A stretch of DNA of 64,000 nucleotides from Platycnemis pennipes (lineage: Eukaryota > Arthropoda > Insecta > Odonata > Platycnemididae): contig OW121847.1 in the NCBI GenBank assembly GCA_933228895.1, forward strand, positions 125,654,350 through 125,718,349, read 5' to 3'. The notes under the pieces are model-generated. The model ran no database searches, was not told where the DNA came from, and saw only the letters and a program-made list of their open reading frames with translations. Position numbers and translations under genes: made by a program. Positions 37,143-47,518 of this stretch are shown piece after piece. Position 1 is the stretch's first letter; each line of letters begins with the position of its first letter.

Positions 37143-37437
37143 CTGCGTGAGGGACAGTGAATCCGCGCCTTATCGCAAAGCGGGGTGGCCCTCCCTTCTA
37201 TCCGAGAAGGTCTAGCTTGGGTGGGTCCTTGGGGGTGGGAAGAAGTTCAATCAGTTTTTGTGGGGGGAAGTAGGCGGAGGAAGACGAATAAGGAAGCTTA
37301 GTGGGAAAGTACGGATGGTCTCAGTGTTTTGGCCAGTGCAATGCTACGGTGAGAAAAGGTGAGGGGGGCCCTCCCAGCATGAGGGTACTTCGGTCACCCC
37401 AGAACACTGGCTCCTCTTCCATCGGTCCCTCACGCAG
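37143..37437. mobile_element. Possible 295-bp insertion with 13-bp inverted ends
   Basis: CTGCGTGAGGGAC (37143-37155) and GTCCCTCACGCAG (37425-37437) are exact inverted repeats. The left end falls just where transposase homology stops. The inside is GC-rich with GGCCCTCCC strings near both ends. No target duplication was seen and transposase homology does not resume after it, so a plain insertion does not explain everything. Confidence 0.4.
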
Positions 37438-37615
37438 AGCCGGACCGAATAAAATAGACGCCATCGTATTCAATGTTTTTTTCCATTTCCTGCTCCTTCT
37501 TTCTTACCATCTAAAACCCAAACTTCTTAGAAATAACTATTTTGGCCTTTCCCACCAATTCAGAAGCAAAACCTCATCTGCTGCACTCCCCCGCATCACA
37601 TCTACCTATCCATCT

Positions 37616-37870
37616 CTATGGAGACATCCACAATGAGGGAATGGACTCCGCTGTAGGCCTAAAATACCGGCTCTTCAAGCCCACCCTCCAATGCGGCGAT
37701 GGACTCTTTAACGCGTCACTGATTGTTCCACATTCCTCATAGTTCACAACCCATCTGACTTCAATCCTTTCTTTTTTTAGAAATTGCAGGATATAAGCTT
37801 CCAGAATGCCCGTTACATTTTCCTTGATCGTCAGAATATAGCCCTCGAAAATCACGAAGGTATCACCCAC
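37616..37870 (-). CDS. Antisense open frame inside the inner piggyBac, unrecognised
   Basis: An 84-codon minus-strand frame whose first half uses many G/C-ending codons (DTFVIFEGYILTIKENVTG region). This is unlike random AT-rich DNA and looks once-coding. There is no ATG; a TGA lies three codons upstream, beyond which a further readable stretch (NALIIEEGQVE) continues. It is therefore likely a fragment of another mobile-element or host protein captured in the region that should hold the transposase C-terminus. It was not recognised and does not resemble piggyBac transposase. Confidence 0.3.
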   Translation of the reverse strand: MGDTFVIFEGYILTIKENVTGILEAYILQFLKKERIEVRWVVNYEECGTISDALKSPSPHWRVGLKSRYFRPTAESIPSLWMSP

Positions 37871-38624
37871 CTCTTCTCACTCCACCTGCCCTTCTTCAAT
37901 TATTAACGCATTAGAACTCAGGCTTCTGTGCACACTAAAAATATATAACACGTGGGTGGACGTAGTGAAGCAAAATTATTTTAAATGGACCCATTCGACT
38001 TTTATTCGGCCCTCATTTTTAGTATTTCGATAAATAAAATATAAAACAATATGCACATGGCAAAACGGAGTTTATCCAGGATTGAATATCAGAAATTATT
38101 TAAAACAACCATTACACACGATATTAAAACTATCATTTGAAAATAACCGTCCAAGGGACCAAAAAAAGAGAGTATGTATTACGACAAAAAGCGGAAAATA
38201 ATGCAGTGTTAAAGATTTTTAGCTATAACTTCTGTAACAATGGGTTAAATCAAGCCAAACACGATTAGAAATGGAAAATAGAAGTCACCAGCATTATCAA
38301 TTAGAAAACATGCTAAGAAAGGCCAAGAATGGAAAGATAATGACAAGATATAACGCAGCGCTGCTGCGGCGCCGTAAATCCAACGACGTAACTAAATTCG
38401 TAAATCCATATGAGGGTTAAATGTATATATTTTGTTTCTTATTAGTTACACTCGCTATCCTAGGTTTTCCGAAACTCGTATTTCTTATGAAAATCATAAT
38501 GAACTATAAAAATGTCACATAATTATTTTATTTATATTTCATCACGTAACTACATAATTAATAACAATTACGCTTCAAGTAATCCTTAATTTGGATAAAA
38601 CGTGCATTGCCCACTTTATTATAC

Positions 38625-38641
38625 ACGGTCTCCTAGACCGT
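38625..38641. repeat. Right subterminal palindrome of outer element
   Basis: ACGGTCTCCTAGACCGT, with the same 7-bp arms as the left end and a different 3-nt centre. Confidence 0.85.
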
Positions 38642-38689
38642 ACGCGACCTCTCCCGTCCCAGTATACCGCGGGACCTATTAAGGGTTAA

Positions 38690-39300
38690 ATATACAACTA
38701 CTCCGGAGTGTATGCGGAGGATCTGGACTTATGAGTGGAAGAACATGAAACAAGAATGAAAAGGAGAATTGGAGTACTGTGAGAGTATTGGAGAATGTTT
38801 TCTACCAGAGTGAAAACACCGTGAAAGGATTTCCAGAGGAATCCGGAAGCCGAGAAATGCGCAAGGAGAGTGTAGGTTAATGTCTTGATACACGTCTCAC
38901 TTCCTCAGCCTCTCAGACCACGCCTCATCCGCACCCTCTCCTCTTAATCTCCGTCCCGGTGACGAGCCTGCCTTCATTCCACCACACCCCCGCGTCTCAC
39001 TCTCCGATTGCTAAATAAATCTGTTCCTTCTCCCTTAACCGCAAAACGTGGAGTCTCCTTCACCTCCAGGACTCCTTACATTCATGATAAGTGAACTACA
39101 GCCAGAAACATTTGATTTCCCTTTTTGAGCGTGATTAAACTATCTGCTAATTTAATTAGAAATGCGAGGTACTTAAACTGTAAGGAATATGTTGTTTTTG
39201 TAAGGATTTAAATGAATTTGTTTGAATGTATGTGTCGAGAGTAGTGAGAAATTTAATGGCTTGCAAATTATAAATCCGCAATAGATTTGGCCATTTAAAC
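38690..39300. other. Intergenic DNA, nothing recognised
   Basis: Mixed composition with no supported gene. Confidence 0.4.
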
Positions 39301-39309
39301 AGCAATATT

Positions 39310-39478
39310 TCATAAAAGATTTCTCTCTACCTATTTCAGGCATAATGCAATTCGCCAATCCCAAAAATGTTCACTTTAATTGCCAAGCGAAAAAATTCAC
39401 CTGGACCAGGAATCGACCCACGGACCTTCGGCTTTCCGGGCCACAGCGAAGACCACTGCGCTACCCAAGATCCCTAAT
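39310..39478 (-). repeat. tRNA-derived SINE (minus strand)
   Basis: On the minus strand GGGTAGCGCAGTGGTCTTCG is an excellent A box and GTGGGTCGATTCCTGG an excellent B box, about 35-40 nt apart as in tRNA genes. A body starts GGTGAATTTTTTCGCTTGGC. The head is the most tRNA-like in the window, yet its 5' half and the following body do not close an acceptor stem, so a SINE is preferred over a tRNA gene. Confidence 0.65.
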
Positions 39479-39939
39479 TCGCAAATCAATTTTATCGAAA
39501 TATTAAAAAATGTAGATAAAATGCATTTTCTTTTGTCAAGAACGGCTGCATGAGAGAGGTACGTAATATGCCAACCGATGCGTCGCAGGATGAAATTCCA
39601 CCTTGAGCATCTTGTGTTTATTTCAGGATTGATGCTTACTTTGCTGCAATACCATTTCATCAGCTGGGGGAACAGAACAAAATTCTAATAAAACCCTAGA
39701 TAGAACAACGCTATTTCATTCTCCATAGTGATCACATCTCTTAAACAGCGAAAAATACCAGAAAATAAAGCGAGGAGATCCTCAATTCCACCCGACCATG
39801 TAATTGGAAACCCGAGTGAACATGAGCTATGAATAATTCCGGCTTACGTCAGAAGGTGGGAGGGCTGTTCCTGGTGGTCGCGTATCTCCATCGATCTATT
39901 TACGCCATATTTATCCTCGCTGATACCTTCTGCATTCCA

Positions 39940-40620
39940 GCGCTGCATATTGGATGGCGACCCCTGCACGATCTCGCGGTTACCTGAACAAGGCTTGTTG
40001 CAGATGTAGGCTGCTCCCTAAGTCTCCCAGCATCCCCTTTTCTTCCCGCTTATCCCTCTCGCAACCGCCACTCGCAAGTCGCCCAAAAACCCCTGACCTA
40101 ATGCCTCAACTCGAAGCTCCGCGTTGCCAACCCATCCACCCACCTCCTTGCCTCCCGAGCCCTTCACCCGCACCCCTCCACACTCCGCCCCCGCCCTCCT
40201 CGCCCCCATCCGCCCTCATCCCGCCCCCATCCGCCCTCATCCCGCCCCGACCCATGCATACTCCATGCGCCCCGCGGGTGCTTCCCGCCCTCCTATGCAA
40301 CCACACCACCCACCCCCTCCCCCCCGCATCCCCTCCCGCAGACTGCCATATTTGCCCCCATTTCCACTCCTCTCTTCCTCCTCTCTCCTCTTCCAACCTC
40401 CACCACGCCCTCTCCATATCCTCTGCCCTTCCTTCTCCTATGGTGCTCATTATCCTCCGCCCTCTTCCCAGAATCCTCGTGAGAAAAACTGGTCCATATC
40501 TTGTTCGACTTTACTTACGCTCTTTCCAGTCCACGTCTCAACTGCGATTTCCTCCTTTCGATTTCAATCCTCTTAATCTCTGACAACGTCTTTCAGTCTT
40601 CCCACCCACCTTCTCGAATT
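39940..40620. other. GC island, strongly C-rich on +
   Basis: A C-dominated island with a 21-bp tandem pair at 40203-40246 (unit CCCCCATCCGCCCTCATCCC). The 209-codon and 150-codon + frames are Pro/Ser/His-rich and mutually overlapping. Confidence 0.5.
40203..40246. repeat. 21-bp tandem duplication in C-rich island
   Basis: Two copies of a CCCCCATCCGCCCTCATCCC unit lie head to tail. Confidence 0.8.
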
Positions 40621-41700
40621 AAAATATCTATAACAACTGAATACCAATGATTTAACTTATATCTCAACATTTTCAAAAGCAATATTCGGTCTCTTTGAAA
40701 TTGTATTTCATAATTTTATATCCCATAAATTGTGCAAGAAATTAAATCGATTTCACGTTAGATAATCGTGTTCTTTCAAATCTCATATACCGTCGAGCGT
40801 ATTCAGTTCTTCAACTACAAGTAGAGACAGTGTATAATCTTTAAGACTTGATGCAAGCATGCAGTGCTGATGTTAAATAGTAGAAGTATGTTTAGATTTT
40901 TTGGTCATTCGATTGCTATTGCTGTATTCTGCAGTGCATCAAAGATTTGCTTTTAACACAATTTAACGTTTGAAGTTTAACTTTGTGGAACTACGAGATT
41001 AGAAAAGGCTTGATAATCATATTTGCATGTCGAAACCATGATCCATACTATTAAAGTGTGTGTGTGGAATGTACAACGCGACGTTTCATTTCCCTTATTA
41101 TCAATATCCGTGACTAAGATGAACTACATATCCCCAACCTTGGATAACAAGTCGATTTACTACTAACGTGGCTAGCACGGTGGGCACCTATAAAAATGTG
41201 TGCAGGCATACAGCTATCATAATGGAAGTGAATTCACGAATCAAAGTTTATACTTTTACGGTTTCATAACCAAAACCTCAGTATTTGCACGCCTAGAGTA
41301 AAGGGATTCCATACCCAATTCAAGAGCAATCCTAGAGCTAAGATATTTAGTTTTTTTTATTTTAGTTTAGTATTCTAAGTTTTTCGCCGACTTACTTATG
41401 GAGGCAAGAATTTAATTTCCGCAAAATTAATTTCTTGCATTAGCTCTTGGATATAAACGGAGCTATAAATTATTCAACGAGATCACCACAGTGTTAACCA
41501 GGTCCTGATATAACGCCTACCTTACCGCTTACTATGCCATAGGGCGCAATTAATAGCTCTGGTTGTTAACCATTCTCAGAAACTGTTTATCATCTAGATC
41601 CCCTGGTGAGTAGAGTTAAAAAAATTCTAAGAAATTTTCCTCAGGGATAATAGTCCACAAGGTCACTCTACAGGCAAGGATATGCTTAACATATCCAATG
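40621..41700. other. AT-rich intergenic DNA, nothing recognised
   Basis: No frame, repeat or splice pair worth calling. Confidence 0.45.
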
Positions 41701-42420
41701 TCCGTTTTTTCCACCGACGCCCCTTGTCTGTCCACATGAGTCTCATCCATCTGCCCACTTCCTCAAGTTTGCCGCTCCCTTTCACGTTTCCTCTCAGTAC
41801 CATCCCTCCCTGACTATCCCAAATGATGATTTCCCTCGCAACCCAACTCGGCCAACCCTCCCTTGTTTACGAACTATGCCTTCATTAGAGAGCGACACTT
41901 TTCCCCCAATCAATCTTTCCCCCAACCTCGCTTTCTCCTCCGATCTCCGTCCCACCCTAACTCCTCGGTCCACTTCCTCCTCAATCTGCCCTCGACTGCC
42001 TTCCAACCTATCTCTCTCTCCACTCCCACCCCGTCTCTCAGCAGTTTCACCCCTTTCACGCCATCGCTCCCACCCAACCTACTACCCCCGCCATCCCTCA
42101 ACTGGATTAATATTTGTTCTCGTCACCGTCTCCAAATTTCCCTAGCAAACACCGCGGGTTATTATCCAACTGTTCCCATTTATAAATCTCAATGTATACG
42201 CTGGGTAGGAAAGGAGATTTTCCTAACCCCCTTATTTCCCTCCCTCCCTTCCCTCCACCCCATTCCCCATCTCATCTCTCCACCTCCTCACCCTCATCCA
42301 CCCTTCACGTGTTTGGCCCAAGAAGATTCAAAATGCGTAATCCAAGCATATTTGAATGGAATTTTCTCTCTCTATGTCTTTCCCTCCCTCTTTCTCTCGA
42401 CGAGGAATGAAGCGCGTAAA
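41700..42420. other. GC island, pyrimidine-rich on +
   Basis: C/T-rich. A 237-codon + frame (41863-42576) spans it but is Pro/Ser-rich low complexity and runs antisense across the minus-strand exon candidate. Confidence 0.45.
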
Positions 42421-42509
42421 CTAATAAGCGTTTTAGTGTCGTTGGAGATGATTAAAACAGACGACGCGTGGGACGTTGTTTTTCACTCTGTAGAACAGAA
42501 TTCTCGAAA

Positions 42510-42799
42510 TTACAAAATAACAAGTTTCATGCTCGTAGGAATCCGCGTTGGGTTTGTTTTGACGATGTGCCTGTGACTATTCAAGTTTTTGAGCAGCCAA
42601 ACGAAGTTCATTTGGACGAAAATGCGAAATTGAGAATTGTACTCTGCTATCAACTTCACAGAATTAACCAGTGCTTCCAAAGTCGCATTTGAAGGTTTAA
42701 TTTCTCCCGCTTCATTGTAAACTGTGTCTATTAATTGTGTATGCAATGCCAAATGTGTGGCGCAGTTATAATTCGCGAATTGTGAAAAGGAACATGAAC
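42510..42799 (-). CDS. Candidate terminal coding exon (minus strand), unrecognised
   Basis: On the minus strand a strong acceptor, TTTTTTTCTCCCCCATAG, ends at 42800. The sequence after it is open for about 95 codons to a TAA at 42510-42512. The peptide is of mixed, globular-looking composition, with segments such as THLALHTQLIDTVYNEAGE and LEALVNSVKLIAEYNSQF and no low-complexity runs. The frame enters the exon two bases before its first whole codon. A polyadenylation signal was not found just downstream. I do not recognise the protein. It could be a host exon or part of a mobile-element ORF; an opposing + frame (42468-42692) is the alternative coding strand. Confidence 0.35.
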
Positions 42800-42839
42800 C
42801 TATGGGGGAGAAAAAAATTATTTTTAGCATTGAAATTAA

Positions 42840-44080
42840 TACTTCACCATTAAGCGTGCAGAAAAATATATTATAATCTATATTTCATTATTTATTTACA
42901 GTCAAAGATTTAAAGATGCAACATTCAACAAAGATTCAAAGATACTGAAATTAGTTTTGCAAGGTAAATGTATTTTTGAGTTAGATAACGTCAATCTACC
43001 CCTGAAACCCCGAATAGCTGGATCACTTTTTTCTGGCAGCACTTAAACTTATATCAATGCATTAGAAGAGTTTCCAAAAAAATAAAAACGAAGTCATTTT
43101 CCTATCTAGCCTCAGCCCTCATCCTAGGTTTAAATATTATAGCTCACAATCCTTAATGATATTTTTAAATTTAAGAATGACTTGTTATCGTTAATACATT
43201 TCCCACCATCCCTCGCCCTGCAACCGAAAACATTGTTCAACCTATCAATAATCTGCCTAAATTAAAGTTTTTTTACCTTCTGGATCGTACACATAATGGC
43301 ACCACATTTACACCCTACAAAAATATCCATTCAAATGCAGATTACTTGTTAAAATTTAACCAACGCTCATTCTTGTATGATGGACAATTGACGAAGTTCC
43401 TCTTTTCCACACACTTTTGTTGGAAGAGTAGTGAATTGACAACCATCATACTGCTACTCCTCTTTCTTTTCCAAAAAAAATTGTACAAAATACTAAGGAA
43501 ACGACACGCATGAGATTTCCCCGAATTTCACGCATCTTTATAAGTTTTAGGAAGAAGAGGTAACCTATGCTTTATGCTGCTCCCGAATCTGTTGCCTTTG
43601 GATTATCAAGGCAAGCGCGTTACCCACCTCTCCAGCTCTTGTGAGAAAACAATTCATAAAAACACCTTGCCAGAGATTCTCATTCTTCTTCCTTATTTAC
43701 CTCTTATTTCAGTTTGATCTCTATAAATTGTCAAGTTCAAGTTATGTTTTGAAGTTTGTTGTTACCCACCTGGAAAACTGAGAGAACTCACATTTCAAAG
43801 TGAAATGATCGTCCAGGCGTTTTTTGAGCATCAATGAAAAATTATTTTCTTATCGGTTGGAGTGGTGGCATGGATTCCATTCCAAAGGCTCCGGTTCCAT
43901 GAACTGGCAAGTATTTTATTGCGTACCGGCTCCTTCTTGAGTGATTTTTGGAGAGCCTTCGAGTTCAGAAGGAGATTTAAAAAAGACACTAGGAAATATG
44001 AAAAGGACAGTAGCCGCATATCATCTGAAGATCAATAAAAAGAAAAATAAGGTATAGTTATGCAGTAGGAGAAAAGAAGC
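42840..44080. other. AT-rich intergenic DNA, nothing recognised
   Basis: No repeat or coding signal was recognised. Confidence 0.4.
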
Positions 44081-44089
44081 CAGGACCAT

Positions 44090-44540
44090 TGTTAAACTAG
44101 AGAAACAAAACATCGAGAAGGTGGAAGAATTCTGTTACCTGGGGAGCCGAGTAACCAGCGATGGACGAAGGAAAAGAGGAATTGCCAGTAGAATTGCCGA
44201 AGTGAAAAGAGTATTTTATTAAACTAATATTCTGCCTACAACTGCAAATACAAGTGTGGAAGTGAGAAAACAATTCATAACAACAAACATCTGGAGCATT
44301 CTACTATACGGCAGCGAAGCATGGACCATAATAGCAGCAAAAAAGTGAAGCCTGGAAGCATTTTAAATGTGGTACTACCGAAGAATGATGAAAATAAAAT
44401 GGATCGACCGAGTAACAAACGAAGAAGTCTTAAGAAGAGTGGGAGAAAAGAGATGTCCACTGAAAACCCTAAAAAGAAGACGGGACGACTTAATCGGCCA
44501 CATATGAGGACACGATGGCCTGAAGAAGACAATGGAGCCA
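44090..44540 (+). pseudogene. RTE-like LINE C-terminal relic, first part
   Basis: One frame reads VEEFCYLGSRVTSDGR, ILLYGSEAWTI, then MWYYRRMMKIKWIDRVTNEE, VLRRVGEKRCPLKTLKRRRD and DDLIGHI, with four in-frame stops. These blocks are the familiar C-terminal part of insect endonuclease-reverse transcriptase LINEs. The homology breaks off after DGLKKT near 44535 and resumes at about 45050 with the expected next block, so the copy appears split by about 510 bp of other sequence. Confidence 0.75.
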
Positions 44541-45047
44541 AAATCCCAATTTTTTTGCACGAAATTGTTAGATGGAAACGAAAAAAGTATTTTATGGAAA
44601 AATTAATCTTCTAACCACAACCATTCACTCATAAATCAAAAATTAAAATAAGCAAAAGGTGACGCCCACCGAGAAAGCTGCTGTGAAAACATTGACGTCA
44701 TTTTCCTCCCGTACTTGACTGCTCTTAAGGGGAGGGAAGGGAGTGGAGGAGGATTCTCGGAAGGTCTGCTCGCACAGATCCTGTCGAAATCGCTCCCATT
44801 GGGAGAGCCGGCTGTGTCCCCTCCCTTTGCGATAGGGCGAAGTAGCTTCGCTGGCTCAGTTGTGATTGGACGAAGTCGATATACGTCAGAGGTGTCACCA
44901 CACCCACTTTTCCGAAAGGGTTAAAAACATCAGTTTTTCGCCGCTTATAACTCGAGAAATAATTGATGGATCAGAAAACGGAAAAATACGGGTCTTTTTA
45001 TTTTACAAACTCTATCATATTCTGCAATAAAAAAATATGGTAAACGA
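44541..45047. other. About 510-bp segment interrupting the RTE-like relic
   Basis: AT-rich edges and a GC-rich centre (44700-44930). No terminal repeats or target duplication were found. It may be an insertion, or the flanking parts may be two separate LINE fragments. Confidence 0.4.
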
Positions 45048-45240
45048 CCCCATTGTCGAGGGAAAAGTAAACGGGGAAAATGGAAAAGGCAGGCCTCGTT
45101 TGAGATGTATGGAACAGGTTGTGAAGGATTTAGAAGAGAGGAGTTACGTCAAAATGAAGAGGTTGGCCAATAGAGGAATTGAGTGGAAGGCTGCGTCAAA
45201 CAAATCCTATGATTGATACTTATGATGATGATGATGACTC
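45048..45240 (+). pseudogene. RTE-like LINE C-terminal relic, last part and tail
   Basis: It reads IVEGKVNGENGKGRPRLRCM, then EQVVKDLEERSYVKMKRLAN and RGIEWKAAS, the extreme C-terminus of the same LINE type. A stop and a short ATG/GAT repeat tail (TGATGATGATGATGA, about 45222-45238) mark the element's 3' end. Confidence 0.75.
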
Positions 45241-45283
45241 GAGTCAGTCCACCAGATGAGACGTTAATATTCTTTCGTAAAAA

Positions 45284-45400
45284 GCAGGCTAATGCCTTCA
45301 CCGGGTTTCTCTCCTCCCTTCCATTCCCATTCTTGCGCCTCTTCTACTCGTCTGAGGCGTCTTTGGGAGTGGGCATAGACTTGAAACCACATATGAGCTT
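45284..45400 (+). repeat. SINE family B, body and tail only
   Basis: AAAGCAGGCTAATGCC, then CACCGGGTTTCTCTCC and CCTTCCATTCCCAT, with ATAGACTTGAAA further on, align with the 57.8-58.1 kb copy. The tRNA-like head is missing. Confidence 0.65.
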
Positions 45401-45478
45401 CAACACCTCACCAAGAGGGAAAACGGATAATCAGCTTGATCTTCCATCCCATTACAAATGTAATCAATGTGGCACCTT

Positions 45479-45775
45479 CACTGTAAAAAGTAGATCTGAT
45501 TTTAAGGTACAAAAGCGATCTGAATTTCAGATGCAACAATTTTAAGACAGGGTATGTTGAATTTCAGCAGTAATATCTTGTCTAAAAATAAGGCAGGTGA
45601 ACGACTGAAAATCAGACCATCCAGAATCCTGCTTCCTCTGCTTCCTGCTTAACTGCTCCTGTACCAACCATCCATGTTCCTGCCTCTTCCGCACCTTGCA
45701 TCCGTGTTCCTGCCTTACAACCAGACAGCGCTTAAATTCAGATCGCACTGAAAATCAGATCAACTTTTTACAGTG
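45479..45775. mobile_element. 297-bp MITE with CACTGTAAAAAG inverted ends
   Basis: The ends CACTGTAAAAAGTAGATCTG and, in reverse complement, CACTGTAAAAAGTTGATCTG match for about 25 bp with one mismatch. Similarity then continues loosely through GCGATCTGAATTT. It is flanked by TT on both sides (45477-45478, 45776-45777). CACT(A/G) termini with a 2-3 bp duplication resemble CMC-type DNA transposons, but superfamily assignment is an inference. There is no coding capacity. Confidence 0.75.
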
Positions 45776-45779
45776 TTCA

Positions 45780-46729
45780 TTTACTCTGCCTCTTTTGATC
45801 GGCCCTATTTCTTTTTTATTCCCTACAGTTCGTGCTGCCATTTCTTTAGTAGTTCCACAGCTGCTATAATATTGCTTATTTTGAATTCACATCTCTACCG
45901 TGCGCAGCATTACTTATGATTTAATATACTTACAAATAGGTAATTATTCTTTTCCCGAAAATTGAATGTGAATACTTTTTTGCTCGCTTTTGTCATTTAT
46001 GTCATTCTAACTGCAGATATTTTAGTATAAAATGGTGCCCCAGTGGCAATTTGTGAGTAATTAGTACAGAATATGTAAATTTATGTCTCACACAGATCTT
46101 ATTTGATATGAATCCTGTCGCTTTTGTAAGGCCCGTATCACAATATCTTGTCTGACTACTGGTCGAGGGTTGAAATACCAATTAGGGCAGGGATAGTGTG
46201 TTACATAGCCGAAGCAGTTGGAGTACCTGAATAATAATACTCTAGATGAGACAAAAAATATGTCACCCATTCCTCATTGTCGCCCCTTGTAGACTAGCTA
46301 CGGCTGGAACTAATTCTACGGACTTGCATGGTAAAGAATCAGAATAGTATGAGCTAATGCTGCATTCAAAGCAGCTATTAAAGTCCAAAGTTCAGCTTCA
46401 TATTCATGTCCATCTAGATCTTTCCTTTCTCGCAGTCACAAAGACGGGCGGCAAAGAGTGGTTAGTCCCCAGCCATGAAAATAGAATGAAAAGGTGAATG
46501 GAGACGACTGAAATTTTATGCAGATGCCTTATATTTTAAAAACGTAACTATGTTGTGCAAGTGCATGCGGTGGCCATTTCCCTCCAAGGACTGAAACAAG
46601 ACCCTTGGCATTGGCAGCCAGAATGCAAAGCTGCACACCACCCGCGCCAGAGCCCATATTTCTTATTAAAACCTTCCCACCATTGGTACAATTCACGGCG
46701 CCTCGTGCATAAAATAAAGACTCCCTTAC
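45780..46729. other. AT-rich intergenic DNA, nothing recognised
   Basis: No repeat was matched. An acceptor-like TTTTTTATTCCCTACAG near 45830 has no coding sequence after it. Confidence 0.4.
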
Positions 46730-47160
46730 TACTGAGGCACTGAACAGAGCCGCATGACCCCGCGCCGCGACCTCCCTCCGGCTGCCCTTTCCCGTTCTCA
46801 TCCTCGACGCGCCCTTCCAAAACCCTTCCGTCTCTCTCTCCCTCCCCCGCACCGCGAATCCGCCGTGTAACGCACGCATTCCGGCCTCGTGTTCTTTTTT
46901 ATTTAAGTGCTCATCCAAGGGCTTTTACTTCCCTCATTCTCTCCCATAAGCCTCGCCTCGCTCTAACCTTTCTCCTCGCGCCGCATATAAAAACAACTTC
47001 CCTCCCGATCATTAAACCCGACCCACCCTCCACATTTCTCCCTTTTTATCTCCATCCCTCCGTCTTTATCTCCATCTCTCCTTTTTCCGCTTTTCTCCTT
47101 TTCTCTCTGCGTCTCACCTCCATCTTCCCCACCTCTTTCCGTGGACGGCGCTGTTACCGA
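46730..47160. other. GC island, pyrimidine-rich, with CTCCATC repeats
   Basis: C/T-rich. At 47043-47090 TTTATCTCCATC recurs in tandem-like fashion. The overlapping minus frames are low complexity. Confidence 0.5.
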
Positions 47161-47269
47161 AAGGTAATCTGAATCTACAGTACAGCTAGTTGGCTAAACG
47201 GGAGAGGTGACAGACCAAAAGGGTAATTTGCGACCCTTAGGAGAGGTGTTTTATTGGATTAGAATAGGA

Positions 47270-47516
47270 ATTTTCAGTGAATGTAGAAAGATGTGAGAGA
47301 AACCTGGTGTCGACATTAGCCTGCACTTAACGAAAGGCATCAAGGGCTCCGCAGTGAAAAGTTACATTCGGTGAAGTACCGTAAGTAAATAGTTCTCCCA
47401 CAAGTACTCTAGAAGGGACCAGTACGACAATAGAAAATTTTTTCCTCAACCGGAATTCGAACCAAGGCCCTTAAAATGGAAGCCAGTACTTAAGCCACAA
47501 TACTAACCTGATCTCC
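47270..47516 (-). repeat. SINE family B (minus strand)
   Basis: On the minus strand the head has AGATCAGGTTAGTATTGTGG as an A-box region and TTGGTTCGAATTCCGG as B box. The body has GTGCAGGCTAATGTCGACAC followed by CAGGTTTCTCTCAC, which aligns with the other family B copies. Its head end lies six bases from the LINE tail at 47522. Confidence 0.65.
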
Positions 47517-47518
47517 AG

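Larger units (their letters stand above)
35916..38420 (+). mobile_element. Inner piggyBac element with transposase relic
   Basis: TTAA at 35916-35919 and 38417-38420 flank exact terminal repeats CCCTCATATGG / CCATATGAGGG. The 2.50-kb length is usual for an autonomous piggyBac element. A subterminal repeat GTTACGTCGTTGGATTTACG lies about 186 bp from the left end (36106) and, inverted, a few tens of bases from the right end (around 38373-38392); such asymmetric internal repeats are typical of the family. Both ends also carry GC-rich GGCGCC/GCGCTGC strings. The element lies wholly inside the outer one, so it inserted later. Confidence 0.88.
35258..38689. mobile_element. Outer piggyBac-type element (non-autonomous), TTAA-flanked
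   Basis: TTAA at 35258-35261 and 38686-38689 flank ends reading CCCTTAAGAGG on the left and, in reverse complement, CCCTTAATAGG on the right. TTAA duplications and CCC/GGG termini are diagnostic of the piggyBac superfamily. Both ends carry a 17-nt palindrome ACGGTCTNNNAGACCGT (35279-35295 and 38625-38641). Subtracting the inner element leaves about 0.93 kb without transposase sequence, so this is a MITE-like or internally deleted copy, mobilised in trans if at all. It sits about 550 bp beyond the donor of the exon candidate. Confidence 0.8.

Noticed and set aside
22651..37970. Shared 17-mer GTGGGTGGACGTAGTG-type string at about 22651 and 37952
   Set aside because: The match does not extend beyond the short string, and one chance match of this size is plausible in a window this long.
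39400..39478. Functional tRNA gene on the minus strand
   Set aside because: Boxes A and B are excellent but the acceptor stem does not close and a SINE-like body follows.
41863..42576. 237-codon + frame
   Set aside because: Pro/Ser/His low complexity in a pyrimidine-rich island, with no domain and no splice support.
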